DNA of 64,000 nt from Paenibacillus rubinfantis (GTDB lineage Bacteria; Bacillota; Bacilli; Paenibacillales; Paenibacillaceae), in the NCBI RefSeq assembly GCF_001486505.1, contig NZ_LN909066.1:1344452-1408451 (forward strand), given 5' to 3'. The position numbers were made by a program, and so were the translations under genes. Shown in pieces: positions 34,271-42,531 of this stretch (position 1 is its first letter; every line of letters starts with the position of its first letter). The notes under the pieces were generated by a model. It did not search any database, was not told the DNA's origin, and was given only the letters and a program-made list of their open reading frames with translations.

Positions 34271-36151
34271 TTACACCATCACTTTACAAATGTCATTCGT
34301 AAATTCAACCGGATCGCTGACCGACAGCCCTTCAATCAAGAGCGCCTGATTGTACAACAGGTTCGTGTACAAAGCCAATTTCTCTTTGTCACTGTCGTAA
34401 GCTTTCTTCAACGACTGGAACACGTCATGGTTCACGTTGAGCTCCAGCACCTTGTCCGCTTTAACCGACTGCCCGTCCGCGCCAGGCATCGCATTCAGCA
34501 CTTTTTCCATCTCGATCGTCAGCTCGCCTTCGGTCGACAAGCACACCGGATGGGATTTCAGGCGTTTGGACGCTTTGACTTCCTTCACCTTGCCCGCCAA
34601 CAGATCCTTCATCGCGGCGAACAGGTCTTTGTTCTCGTCCGTATCGGCCTTGTCTTCGGACGCCTCGGCTTCGATGCCCAAATCACCGCTCGACACCGAT
34701 TTGAATTCTTTATCCTTGTATTTCATGATCATCTTAATCGCAAATTCATCGATGTCGTCGGTGAAATACAGAATCTCGTACCCTTTATCAAGCACCAGCT
34801 CGGTTTGCGGCAGCTTCTCCAGCCGTTCCACCGATTCGCCGGCAGCGTAGTATATATACTTCTGATCTTCCGGCATACGGGAGACGTATTCGTCCAGCGT
34901 GACGAGCTTCTTCTCCTTGGACGAGGTGAACAGCAGCAGATCCTGCAGCACGTCCTTGTTCATGCCGTAGTCGTTGTACACGCCAAACTTCAGCTGACGG
35001 CCAAACGAGGCATAAAACTTCTCGTATTTCTCGCGGTCGTCCTTAAGCAGCGTTTGCAGTTGGCTCTTGATCTTGCTTTGGATGTTCTTCGCGATCGCCT
35101 TCAACTGGCGGTCATGCTGCAGCATTTCCCGAGAAATGTTCAGCGACAGATCCTCGGAATCGACCATCCCTTTCACGAAGCTGAAATAGTCCGGCAACAG
35201 GTCGGCGCATTTGTTCATGATCAGCACGCCGTTCGAGTACAGCTCCAGCCCTTTTTCGTATTCTTTGGTGTAATAGTCAAATGGCGTCGTCTCCGGAATG
35301 TACAAAATCGCATTATACACGACCGCGCCGTCCGCCTTGATATGGATATGCGACACCGGCTTGTCGAACCCGTAGCGTTTTTCCATGTAAAAGTTCTCGT
35401 AATCCTCGTCCGTCAGCTCGGATTTGTTCTTGCGCCAGATCGGCACCATGCTGTTGACGGTTTGCTCTTCCGTATACGACTCGTATTCGCCTTCGCTGCC
35501 TTCCTTTGGCCGGCTGCTCGTGACGTCCATTTTGATCGGGTAACGGATGAAATCGGAGTATTTCTTAATGATCGACTTCAGCCGGTATTCCTCGAGGTAT
35601 TCGTCGTATTGGTCGTCTTCGGTGTTCTCTTTGATATGCAAAATAATGTCCGTGCCGATCTCCGCCTTCTCGCACGGCTCAACCGTATACCCGTCAGCCC
35701 CCTTGGACTCCCACTTGTAGGCTTCATCCGAGCCCAGCGCCCGGCTGATCACGGTAACCACATCCGCGACCATAAACGCGGAATAGAACCCGACCCCAAA
35801 CTGACCGATGATGTTGTGGCCGTCCTTCAGCTCGTTTTCATTCTTGAACGCAAACGAGCCGCTGTTCGCGATAATGCCCAGATTATTCTCCAACTCGTCC
35901 TTCGTCATCCCGATACCGGTATCGGAAATCGTTAAAGTACGGGCTTCTTTGTCCATCTTGATCTTGATGAAGTAATCGTCCTTATTAAACACCAGCTGAT
36001 CGTCGGTTAATGCCCGGTAATAAATTTTATCGATGGCATCGCTGGCGTTCGAGATCAACTCACGCAGAAAAATTTCCCGCTGCGTATAAATCGAGTTGAT
36101 CATCATTTCCAGCAATCTTTTGGATTCGGCTTTAAACTGCTTTTTCGCCAT
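34271..36151 (-). CDS. htpG: Chaperone HtpG (Hsp90)
   Basis: The 626-residue cytoplasmic chaperone has an N-terminal GHKL ATPase domain with ELISNASDAIDKI, ISDTGIGMTKDEL and GQFGVGFYSAFMVAD, a middle domain (NISREMLQHDRQLKAI) and a C-terminal dimerisation domain. The start ATG at 36151 follows AAAGGAGATC. A perfect CIRCE element 53-79 bp upstream shows control by HrcA. A 502-codon open frame on the opposite strand is a shadow. The gene is monocistronic with its own terminator. Confidence 0.95.
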   Translation of the reverse strand: MAKKQFKAESKRLLEMMINSIYTQREIFLRELISNASDAIDKIYYRALTDDQLVFNKDDYFIKIKMDKEARTLTISDTGIGMTKDELENNLGIIANSGSFAFKNENELKDGHNIIGQFGVGFYSAFMVADVVTVISRALGSDEAYKWESKGADGYTVEPCEKAEIGTDIILHIKENTEDDQYDEYLEEYRLKSIIKKYSDFIRYPIKMDVTSSRPKEGSEGEYESYTEEQTVNSMVPIWRKNKSELTDEDYENFYMEKRYGFDKPVSHIHIKADGAVVYNAILYIPETTPFDYYTKEYEKGLELYSNGVLIMNKCADLLPDYFSFVKGMVDSEDLSLNISREMLQHDRQLKAIAKNIQSKIKSQLQTLLKDDREKYEKFYASFGRQLKFGVYNDYGMNKDVLQDLLLFTSSKEKKLVTLDEYVSRMPEDQKYIYYAAGESVERLEKLPQTELVLDKGYEILYFTDDIDEFAIKMIMKYKDKEFKSVSSGDLGIEAEASEDKADTDENKDLFAAMKDLLAGKVKEVKASKRLKSHPVCLSTEGELTIEMEKVLNAMPGADGQSVKADKVLELNVNHDVFQSLKKAYDSDKEKLALYTNLLYNQALLIEGLSVSDPVEFTNDICKVMV

Positions 36152-36203
36152 GAAACTGATCTCCTTTCCTTTCGCCCCATGGGGGAACTTGGCTAACCAT
36201 ATA

Positions 36204-36230
36204 TTAGCACTCTATAGGACAGAGTGCTAA
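36204..36230 (-). promoter_or_regulatory. CIRCE element (HrcA operator) of htpG
   Basis: TTAGCACTC, nine bases, GAGTGCTAA: a perfect match to the CIRCE consensus, 53-79 bp upstream of the htpG start. HrcA should repress htpG outside heat shock. No other gene start is close enough to be its target. Confidence 0.92.
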
Positions 36231-36277
36231 TTCCTAGTTTTTAGTTTATCGATCCGCCATTCGAGTGTCAATACGTT

Positions 36278-37456
36278 CTAGGGGGCGAGCGGCGTATAGC
36301 CCGTTTGCTCCACTAAATACTGGCCCTGCGGGGAACGAATCCACTCGATCAGCTTCTCCACGTTCGGATTGTCGCTGCCCGCCGTTACCGCGTAAAACTC
36401 CGCCGCAAACGGATATTCACCGTTGGCAATCGTCGCTCGTTCCGGCTTCACGCCGTCGATGTCCAACAGGCGAATGTTCCCGTTTTTCACCATTTCGGTG
36501 GCATAAAACAGGAACGAATAACCCAGCGCGTTTTTGTAATTGCGGTAATCCGCGGTCCGCGAAATGATGCCGCCCATCCCGGAGGCCACATTCTCCTCGG
36601 GCGGTTTGGCCAGCTCCCGTCCGTCCATCACCCGTTCCAGCATCGTTTGGCTGCCGCTGTCCTCCGGCCGCTGGAACGCGCGGATTCGCGCATCGTTCCC
36701 CCCAAAGTCGCTCCAACGAGTGAGTTCCCCCGAGTAGATCCCGCGGATCTGCTCGGTTGTTAACCCGGTCACCGGATTCGACGCATTTACGAAAAAGACA
36801 AACGCCTCACGGCCGATCGGGGTGAACTTTAATTCCTTGCCTTGCTTGCGGGCGGCGGCCTTTTGCCCCTCCGACGGCGCGGCGGCGAAGATGAGATCCG
36901 CCCGGCCTTCGATCAGATTCTTATAGGCCACCGGCGTCGTATTCACCATAACTTCGCTCTCGTAAAGATCATAATCCTGGCGCGGATATACCGCCTGCGC
37001 AAACGCGGCATACAACGGATAAAGAGCCGTTGCCCCATCAAGCCGCGGCAAATCCTTCGTTATCGTCAATTTGGACGGTTCTGGCAGCACGGCCAACTTC
37101 CCCGTATCCGCGAACGGCCGGTACGGCTCCATATTCACCTCCTGGTCGCTGACGACCGGAATGCGGTTATGGTACGCCTCGCGTAGCTCGTACACCGCTG
37201 TCGTCAAGCCTCCCAAGACCACGATGCTCAGCAGCGAGATGAACAACTTGCGTCGGTGCCGCTCCGGCAAGAACATAAAGAAGGCCAGGAACACGACCAA
37301 CACAGCCGCTGCGACCAGCACAAGAGGCGCATAAAACAAAGCTCCCCCGGAAAAAGAAACGATCAAACCGGCGAATAGTCCGAGAAATAATATCACGCCG
37401 GACAACAGGACGCAGAGCACAATTTTTACCGCAATCTCTCCGCCGGATTTGCTCAT
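36278..37456 (-). CDS. Membrane-anchored PstS-like solute-binding protein
   Basis: The 392-residue protein has three N-terminal hydrophobic segments (KIVLCVLLSGVILFLGLF, YAPLVLVAAAVLVVFLAFF, LFISLLSIVVLGGLTTAVY) followed by a phosphate-binding-type domain (LDGATALYPLYAAFAQAVY, INSERTION-free family motifs VPVAYKN-like TTPVAYKNLIEG, PEDSGSQTMLERV, GYSFLFYATEM). Ordinary PstS proteins are lipoproteins, so the membrane anchor suggests a sensory or fixed binding role. Its start overlaps the stop of the histidine kinase gene upstream by one base, so the two are co-expressed and may act together. No pstCAB genes are near. Confidence 0.78.
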   Translation of the reverse strand: MSKSGGEIAVKIVLCVLLSGVILFLGLFAGLIVSFSGGALFYAPLVLVAAAVLVVFLAFFMFLPERHRRKLFISLLSIVVLGGLTTAVYELREAYHNRIPVVSDQEVNMEPYRPFADTGKLAVLPEPSKLTITKDLPRLDGATALYPLYAAFAQAVYPRQDYDLYESEVMVNTTPVAYKNLIEGRADLIFAAAPSEGQKAAARKQGKELKFTPIGREAFVFFVNASNPVTGLTTEQIRGIYSGELTRWSDFGGNDARIRAFQRPEDSGSQTMLERVMDGRELAKPPEENVASGMGGIISRTADYRNYKNALGYSFLFYATEMVKNGNIRLLDIDGVKPERATIANGEYPFAAEFYAVTAGSDNPNVEKLIEWIRSPQGQYLVEQTGYTPLAP

Positions 37457-38742
37457 TATTCATCCCTCTCCTTTGCTTCTTCATTTCGGGCATAAATCGG
37501 CAAGCTAATCGTAAATCTCGTCCCGCCGCCGGGTTCGCTTTGCACGTTAATGGTGCCGCCAAACGAAAGGATCGCCTGGTAAGAGAAGGTCATGCCCAGC
37601 CCCGTTCCCGTCGATTTAGTGGAAAAATAAATCGAACCCAGCCGCTTGGCCTGCTCCTCCGTCATGCCGACGCCGTTATCCTGAATCGTTAACGTGACCT
37701 TACGCGCTTCTACCTGCAGGCGCAAGGTGACCTTGCCCCGGGAATGCGGCACTTCGGCGCATGCTTCAACCGCGTTTTTGATAAAATTCACCAGCACTTG
37801 CTTCATTTTATCGGGATTGGCCAAAATCCATACCGGTTCCGGCGGATGTCCGATTTCGAGCAGCACGTTATGCATATTGGCATACGGGCTCATCACATCC
37901 TTCGTGATCCGCAGCAGCTCCTCTAGGTCGGTAGGCTCCTGTTTATCGCCGATCGGCTTGGAAATAGCCAAATACTCGGATAGGATGTATTCCGTGCGGG
38001 CGATTTCGCTCATACAAATTTCAATATAACGTTCAATCCGTCCCCGATCCGCCGCACCATCGCGAATCAGCGTAAGGAATCCTTTTACCGCAGTCAACGG
38101 ATTCCGCACCTCATGAACCAACGAAGCCGCCACGTGGCTGATGGCCCGAACTCGCTCATTTTGCCCATAGCTGATGAATAGTTCCTTATCGGTGGCCGCT
38201 TTTCGAAATAAGGTAATCAGCAGCCAGCAGCCAACCAAATTCTGCATCGGGATGACAAACAAATGAAAGCTCAAATGACGAATGACGGATTCCGGATTCT
38301 CCAAGTAAACGAACAGAAGCGGCGTTACGGAAAAGAACACGCCCGCGATCAATAAAATCAGCGATTTTTGCTCGCACTTCCGATACAGACGGTATAACAG
38401 ATAAGATCCCGGGAACGTCACCAGCATGATCAGCATCGCGGCCAACGTGCCGTCGCCTCCAATATATAAACGGTACAAGAGAAACTCCGCCAATAATGCG
38501 AATCCCGTCTGTATCCCCCCGAAGATCAAGCCGAAAAACATAATGGTGTACCGTATATCGTAAAAGTACCCGCTAACTACGCTGGCCCCAAAAGTCATCG
38601 ATAAAAACAAACAAATCATACTGGAAAACGCAATGAACTTCTGGGTGTAGTTCCGGGATTGATCACGATAATACACACTAAACATGACGAACGGCATATG
38701 GGCAAAGAACAGCTGAAGAATAATATCTTTTAGAATTGTCAT
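37456..38742 (-). CDS. Sporulation-type membrane histidine kinase (KinB/KinD-like)
   Basis: The 428-residue kinase has six N-terminal hydrophobic segments resembling the five/six-helix LytS-like sensor of KinB, then a dimerisation domain with the phosphorylated His in SLVHEVRNPLTAVKG and an ATPase domain (FIKNAVEACAEV, IQDNGVGMTEEQ, STGTGLGMTFSYQAI). No response regulator is adjacent, so it may be an orphan kinase feeding the sporulation phosphorelay (inference). The PstS-like gene overlaps its 3' end by one base. Confidence 0.82.
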   Translation of the reverse strand: MTILKDIILQLFFAHMPFVMFSVYYRDQSRNYTQKFIAFSSMICLFLSMTFGASVVSGYFYDIRYTIMFFGLIFGGIQTGFALLAEFLLYRLYIGGDGTLAAMLIMLVTFPGSYLLYRLYRKCEQKSLILLIAGVFFSVTPLLFVYLENPESVIRHLSFHLFVIPMQNLVGCWLLITLFRKAATDKELFISYGQNERVRAISHVAASLVHEVRNPLTAVKGFLTLIRDGAADRGRIERYIEICMSEIARTEYILSEYLAISKPIGDKQEPTDLEELLRITKDVMSPYANMHNVLLEIGHPPEPVWILANPDKMKQVLVNFIKNAVEACAEVPHSRGKVTLRLQVEARKVTLTIQDNGVGMTEEQAKRLGSIYFSTKSTGTGLGMTFSYQAILSFGGTINVQSEPGGGTRFTISLPIYARNEEAKERDE

Positions 38743-38943
38743 GCGTGCTCACCCTTCATCGGCTGATTGGGTTTCACCCTATTATGTATACCTTTTTATT
38801 CCATGCCTCTCCCCGTAAACCCTTTTTCTCCAGCAACAAAACATGGGTGGATCCAGGGTCCCTTGGCATGCCCGTCTCTTCAGGCGCATAAGCTGTAGAA
38901 GCAGGACTAGCCTGCCACTCCATCTTCCTGAAGGATGATTTTT

Positions 38944-39600
38944 GTGTCGATGAAGCATTCCCCCGTCCGGGCTTATTTTCTGCGCCGTTTATGGCAAAAG
39001 AACTCTCATATCTTCGCCGGCTCCCTAATCCAGGGCTTCGCTATGGGCGTATTCCTGTTCCCCCATTCGATTCCCTCCGGCGGCGGCGCAGGCATCGCCG
39101 TGCTGCTGAATTACTGGTTTGGGTTGCCGATGAGCCTTGGTTTATGGCTAACCAACATCTCTTTTCTCCTGTTTGCCGTCCATTACTTGGGACGAATCAG
39201 CGCGATCGGGACCATCATGGTCATCACGATAACCGCCGTATCCGTTAATTATTTCGAAGTGTACTTCCATTCCCCCTTTACCAACGTTTGGGTCAACCTG
39301 CTTGCCGGGTCCCTGTTTCTAGGCCTCGGTATTTCCATTCTGTTCCGGGAACGGGTCACCAACGGAGGGATTGGCTTCGTCGCGCTAGCCATTGCTAAAC
39401 GAAAGCGGATCAACCCCGGCTCGTCGCTATTCTGGATGAACGGCGGAATTTTCCTGCTAACGGCGCTCGTCATCGATTGGAAAATCATCATCCAGGCCCT
39501 TCTCTGCCAATGGCTGTCCACCCGAATCGTCAAATGGCTGCATACTCCTTCTGTTATCGGGAAACGCCCTTTATATTTTTTGGCTTGGCGAAAAAAATAA
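38944..39600 (+). CDS. YitT-family membrane protein
   Basis: The 218-residue protein has about five to six membrane segments, including HIFAGSLIQGFAMGVFLFPH, the glycine-rich loop IPSGGGAGIAVLL and LLAGSLFLGLGISILFRERV. Typical YitT proteins are about 280 residues with a C-terminal cytoplasmic DUF2179 domain, which is missing here, so it is a short form. GTG 38944 is favoured because AAGGA lies eight bases before it; ATG 38935 and ATG 38950 have poorer spacing. Transport substrate unknown. Confidence 0.78.
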   Translation: MSMKHSPVRAYFLRRLWQKNSHIFAGSLIQGFAMGVFLFPHSIPSGGGAGIAVLLNYWFGLPMSLGLWLTNISFLLFAVHYLGRISAIGTIMVITITAVSVNYFEVYFHSPFTNVWVNLLAGSLFLGLGISILFRERVTNGGIGFVALAIAKRKRINPGSSLFWMNGGIFLLTALVIDWKIIIQALLCQWLSTRIVKWLHTPSVIGKRPLYFLAWRKK

Positions 39601-39605
39601 CGAAA

Positions 39606-39642
39606 AACGCCCGGCCCAACCGTTTGGTTGAGCCGGGCGACA
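39606..39642. terminator. GC-rich hairpin after the YitT-family gene
   Basis: CGCCCGGCCCAACC and GGTTGAGCCGGGCG form a 14-bp stem with one mismatch and a four-base loop, directly after the stop codon. No T run follows, so termination may rely on the second hairpin at 39757. Confidence 0.6.
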
Positions 39643-39674
39643 AAGGAGGGCGCCCTACAGCCCCTCTTGCCCCC

Positions 39675-39746
39675 CTTTGCATGATTATCCCCTTCGGTCA
39701 GGGGACTCGACTGCTTAACCTGATCCAATGGGATAATCATGCAAAG
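39675..39746. repeat. Dispersed inverted-repeat element, copy 2 (72 bp)
   Basis: CTTTGCATGATTATCCC and GGGATAATCATGCAAAG are perfect 17-bp terminal inverted repeats; an inner pair (GGTCAGG/CCTGATCC) extends the stem. It shares its left 34 bp with copy 1 at 13346-13430. It lies between convergent genes. Confidence 0.8.
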
Positions 39747-39756
39747 CAGCCGGAAC

Positions 39757-39785
39757 AAAAAAACAGCCTCCCGGCTGTTTTTTTT
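39757..39785. terminator. Bidirectional terminator before the alpha-L-fucosidase gene end
   Basis: AAAAAAACAGCC-TCCC-GGCTGTTTTTTTT is a perfect hairpin with A and T runs on both sides, eight bases from the fucosidase stop codon. Confidence 0.9.
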
Positions 39786-39792
39786 AACAAAG

Positions 39793-41085
39793 CTAATTAT
39801 GAGTAACAACAGCGCCGGAGCCGCCGTACATTTCAATCGGCTCGGCAAACTCCAACTTCAAAACGGTAACGTGCTCGTGGCAATCTTCCGGTGTCATATC
39901 AATCCAGGTCGTACCCGGGATGTTAAACCAGGGCACTCCGCCGTGAATGTCATACTTCAATTCTTTTCCCGAATGGAGGATGGTTATTTTTTGAATCGGA
40001 TTACATAACCCCTTAAGGCAGACGCATTCCTTGGGATCATCGTAGACGAACAAGTACAACGTTTTCCGATCTTTGCTGAGCGTGCTTCCGCCTAACCAAT
40101 AACGGGTCATGAGCCCTTCGACAGTTCCATACACCGCTTCTTCGTGCTTACGAATCCAATTGCCCAACCCCAGCAGGATATCAGCTTGTCTCGGATCAAT
40201 CGTCCCGTCCTCCCGGGGACCGATATTAAGCAGCATGTTGCCGCCCATGGAAATACAATCGCAGAACATTCGGATGATTTGTTTTAACGATTTATATTTT
40301 TGATCCTTCGGTTGGTAGCCCCAAGACGTATTGATCGTTGTGCAAAACTCCCAAGGCCCTTCGGGTCTCGTGATTGGCAGCCCTTGCTCCGGCGTTTTGT
40401 AATCCCCGTGGCCGGCTAGACGCGAATTGATGATGATCTCCGGATGAAAGGACCGCAGATACGCCTTAAACTCCGGCAATCCCCATTGCTCGGCACTGCG
40501 TTCCCAATCCCCGTCGAACCAAAGCAAATCAACGGTACCATACCTCGTTAGAATTTCGCTCAGTTGATGGCGGTTAAATTGCAGGAAGCGCTGCCATCTC
40601 TCCTCGTCTTGTACGCCGTCCGACGGTTCCGAGAAGCGGTTAACCCGGCTTAAGTCGTCCGGCACGATCCCGCCAGGAAACACGCTAGGATAGTCCGGAT
40701 GCGACCAGTCGATCAGCGAATAGTACAAGCCAAGCCGAATTCCCTGCTTCGAGATCGCTTCGGCATATGCCTTAACGATGTCGCGTTGGGCCGGCGTTCG
40801 CTTCACCACGCTCAAATCGCTGTACTTTGTATCAAAAAGAGCTACACCGTCATGGTGTTTTGTCGTCAACACCGCATACTTGGCCCCTGACCTCTCGATC
40901 AATTCAGCCCAGTGGTCAGCATTCAACCGGGAAGCCGTAAACCCGTCCAACTGTTTCATGTAGTCTTCATACGAAATCACACCGTTATGAAAAGACCAAG
41001 ATTCAGAAACGCCGTCAACCGCGTAAATCCCGTAATGGATAAAAATCCCCAGCTTGGCGTCTTCAAACCATGACAGCATCGCCAT
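39793..41085 (-). CDS. Alpha-L-fucosidase, GH29
   Basis: The 430-residue glycosidase has no signal peptide and acts inside the cell. Family motifs: KLGIFIHYGIYAVDG at the N-terminus, VLTTKHHDGVALFDT, and VDLLWFDGDWE, whose Asp is the nucleophile. The C-terminal beta-sandwich of larger GH29 enzymes is short. The start follows AAAGGAGGGGG. Upstream, a 20-bp-spaced direct repeat may be an AraC-type operator. With the beta-mannosidase 1.5 kb away it points to use of plant or mucin-type glycans. Confidence 0.88.
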   Translation of the reverse strand: MAMLSWFEDAKLGIFIHYGIYAVDGVSESWSFHNGVISYEDYMKQLDGFTASRLNADHWAELIERSGAKYAVLTTKHHDGVALFDTKYSDLSVVKRTPAQRDIVKAYAEAISKQGIRLGLYYSLIDWSHPDYPSVFPGGIVPDDLSRVNRFSEPSDGVQDEERWQRFLQFNRHQLSEILTRYGTVDLLWFDGDWERSAEQWGLPEFKAYLRSFHPEIIINSRLAGHGDYKTPEQGLPITRPEGPWEFCTTINTSWGYQPKDQKYKSLKQIIRMFCDCISMGGNMLLNIGPREDGTIDPRQADILLGLGNWIRKHEEAVYGTVEGLMTRYWLGGSTLSKDRKTLYLFVYDDPKECVCLKGLCNPIQKITILHSGKELKYDIHGGVPWFNIPGTTWIDMTPEDCHEHVTVLKLEFAEPIEMYGGSGAVVTHN

Positions 41086-41140
41086 CCCCCTCCTTTTACT
41101 TGTTCCTCCTAACGATAGGCGATCGCAGCTTGAGGGGTAA

Positions 41141-41172
41141 ATATGTTGTTTTTATGACGGATATGTCGTTTT
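41141..41172 (-). promoter_or_regulatory. 20-bp-spaced direct repeats upstream of the fucosidase gene
   Basis: ATATGTTGTTTT at 41141 and ATATGTCGTTTT at 41161 are direct repeats two helical turns apart, 56-87 bp upstream of the fucosidase start. AraC-family activators usually bind such repeats; the AraC gene at 45163 is a candidate partner. Confidence 0.4.
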
Positions 41173-41181
41173 GGAAATGGC

Positions 41182-41463
41182 TCACTGATTTAACGCTGTA
41201 AAAAATGCCTTCAACCCGCTTTTAACCTCGACGTCCAAATAATGCCAGCGGATGCCCTGTACGGCTCCCTCGATCGCATAAAGCATGTTCAGGCAGGCCG
41301 TAGGGTCCAGCAGCTTAATTCTCTGGAACGCTTCTTTGCTGCCCATCGCAAACAGTTGTTCTGGCGTATTCACCCCAGCTTGCCGCAATTTGCGAGCAAT
41401 GACCGTGCTGATATTCGGGAGGTCCTGAAGTTGAAGTTGCCGTTCCAAGGCGCTCATTCCCAT
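41182..41463 (-). CDS. TfoX C-terminal-domain protein
   Basis: The 93-residue protein (start ATG 41463, just after the zinc-ribbon gene) is mostly a helix-hairpin-helix-like fold: LQDLPNISTVIARKLRQAGV, NTPEQLFAMGSKEAFQRI, LNMLYAIEGAVQGIRWHYL. This is the TfoX C-terminal domain, found alone in many Bacillota; its role is not defined. The start is close to the stop of the upstream gene (2-bp gap), so both are translated from one message. ATG 41457 is an alternative. Confidence 0.75.
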   Translation of the reverse strand: MGMSALERQLQLQDLPNISTVIARKLRQAGVNTPEQLFAMGSKEAFQRIKLLDPTACLNMLYAIEGAVQGIRWHYLDVEVKSGLKAFFTALNQ

Positions 41464-41465
41464 CC

Positions 41466-41717
41466 CTACCCTTCCCGCAGTTGCCCTTGCCAAGCCGGCA
41501 GCCGCGCCATCTGGCTTCGGGCGGCGGACTCGGCTGCCTGTCCGTCCAGGCCTTGGGTACGAACGATAAACGCCGTCATGGATTTCAGCTTCTCCTCCAG
41601 CGACTGCATGGTCCCGTCCGGCCGTGCACAATGCACGCAGTAATCTTTACTCGTGTCGCCTAAAGCGAACTCAGACGGCTCCCGCATCGGCATGCCGCAG
41701 GCAATACATTTTTTCAT
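41466..41717 (-). CDS. Small zinc-ribbon protein
   Basis: The 83-residue protein opens MKKCIACGMPMREPSEFAL and continues DYCVHCARPDG, so two Cys-X2-Cys pairs form a zinc ribbon. A helical tail follows (MQSLEEKLKSMTAFIVRTQG). It matches the short putative zinc-ribbon family often encoded beside DNA- or methyl-transferase-related genes. It is coupled to the TfoX-C gene. Function unknown. Confidence 0.8.
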   Translation of the reverse strand: MKKCIACGMPMREPSEFALGDTSKDYCVHCARPDGTMQSLEEKLKSMTAFIVRTQGLDGQAAESAARSQMARLPAWQGQLREG

Positions 41718-41762
41718 AACTTGAACACTCCTTTTAAGTTGGTGTGGATTTCCCCCTTACCC

Positions 41763-42374
41763 CTAAGGCGCAAGCAAACTTAGATAATGCTCCAGCAATT
41801 CCTCCCCGTAACGCTCCAACACGGAGCCCTCCGGTGCAAACAGATCATCGTTTGCCAAATAATAATGGAGTAAACCGATCCACGTGTTGAACAGTAAATG
41901 AAGCGGTTGAGGTCGGATCATCCCCTCCTTCATCTCCCGTTCGGCGGCCGCGCAAAGGTGATGGGAGACCACCGATTGGATTGCCACTAACATTTGCCGC
42001 GATTCATTTGGCAGCATCCGGCTTTCCCGAACAAGCCTAGAATAGAAAGACTCCCCTTCCCGCAGCCCCGCCAAATGGGCTTGCAGGACCTCGCGCAAGC
42101 TGCTGCCCTGGGAGGCCAGCTCATGCAGTCGGCCGGCCGTTGTTGTGCCAAAGGTTTCGATCACCGCATTCAAAAGCGCCTCCTGCGTAGCGAAGTGGGC
42201 AAAAATCGTACCATGTGATACCCCCGCCTCTCGGGCGACATCCGCGGTTCGGGTGGCTAACAGACCTTCCCGAGCATACAGCGACAACGCCGTATCGATT
42301 AACCGCTGACGGGTCCGTTCCTTTTGCTGCTGGCGCTGCGATTTAACCTTCTCTCCGCTGCCCTTGATTTTCAA
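41763..42374 (-). CDS. TetR-family transcriptional regulator
   Basis: The 203-residue protein has an N-terminal helix-turn-helix (TADVAREAGVSHGTIFAHF near residues 40-60) and a helical ligand-binding C-terminal domain. I favour TTG 42374, because GGAGAGGGG lies seven bases upstream; ATG 42398 has no binding site, and the frame's first ATG (42443) lies inside a pair of palindromes that look like the operator. It probably represses itself. It is in the same direction as the zinc-ribbon and TfoX-C genes, about 45 bp upstream of them, so these may be its targets. Confidence 0.8.
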   Translation of the reverse strand: MKIKGSGEKVKSQRQQQKERTRQRLIDTALSLYAREGLLATRTADVAREAGVSHGTIFAHFATQEALLNAVIETFGTTTAGRLHELASQGSSLREVLQAHLAGLREGESFYSRLVRESRMLPNESRQMLVAIQSVVSHHLCAAAEREMKEGMIRPQPLHLLFNTWIGLLHYYLANDDLFAPEGSVLERYGEELLEHYLSLLAP

Positions 42375-42403
42375 GGCTATTCCCCTCTCCGTTCGCATTT
42401 TAT

Positions 42404-42434
42404 TGAGTTTAAACTCATTGAGTATGTACTCAAT
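42404..42434. promoter_or_regulatory. Tandem palindromes, likely TetR operator
   Basis: TGAGTTTAAACTCA (42404-42417, perfect) and ATTGAGTA-TG-TACTCAAT (42417-42434, perfect arms) share the half-site TGAGT and lie just upstream of the TetR gene start. Paired half-sites of this kind are usual for TetR autoregulation. Confidence 0.7.
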
Positions 42435-42531
42435 ATAAACCAAAGGAATGGAATTGTCAAGTTTTGGATTTTAATTCCCATAACGAAAAAGAGTGTTCCC
42501 CCAAAGGAACACCCCATTTATCTTCTGCAAT

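Noticed and set aside
34427..35935. 502-codon open frame opposite htpG
   Set aside because: Mirror of htpG codon use; His- and Arg-rich with no fold signature.
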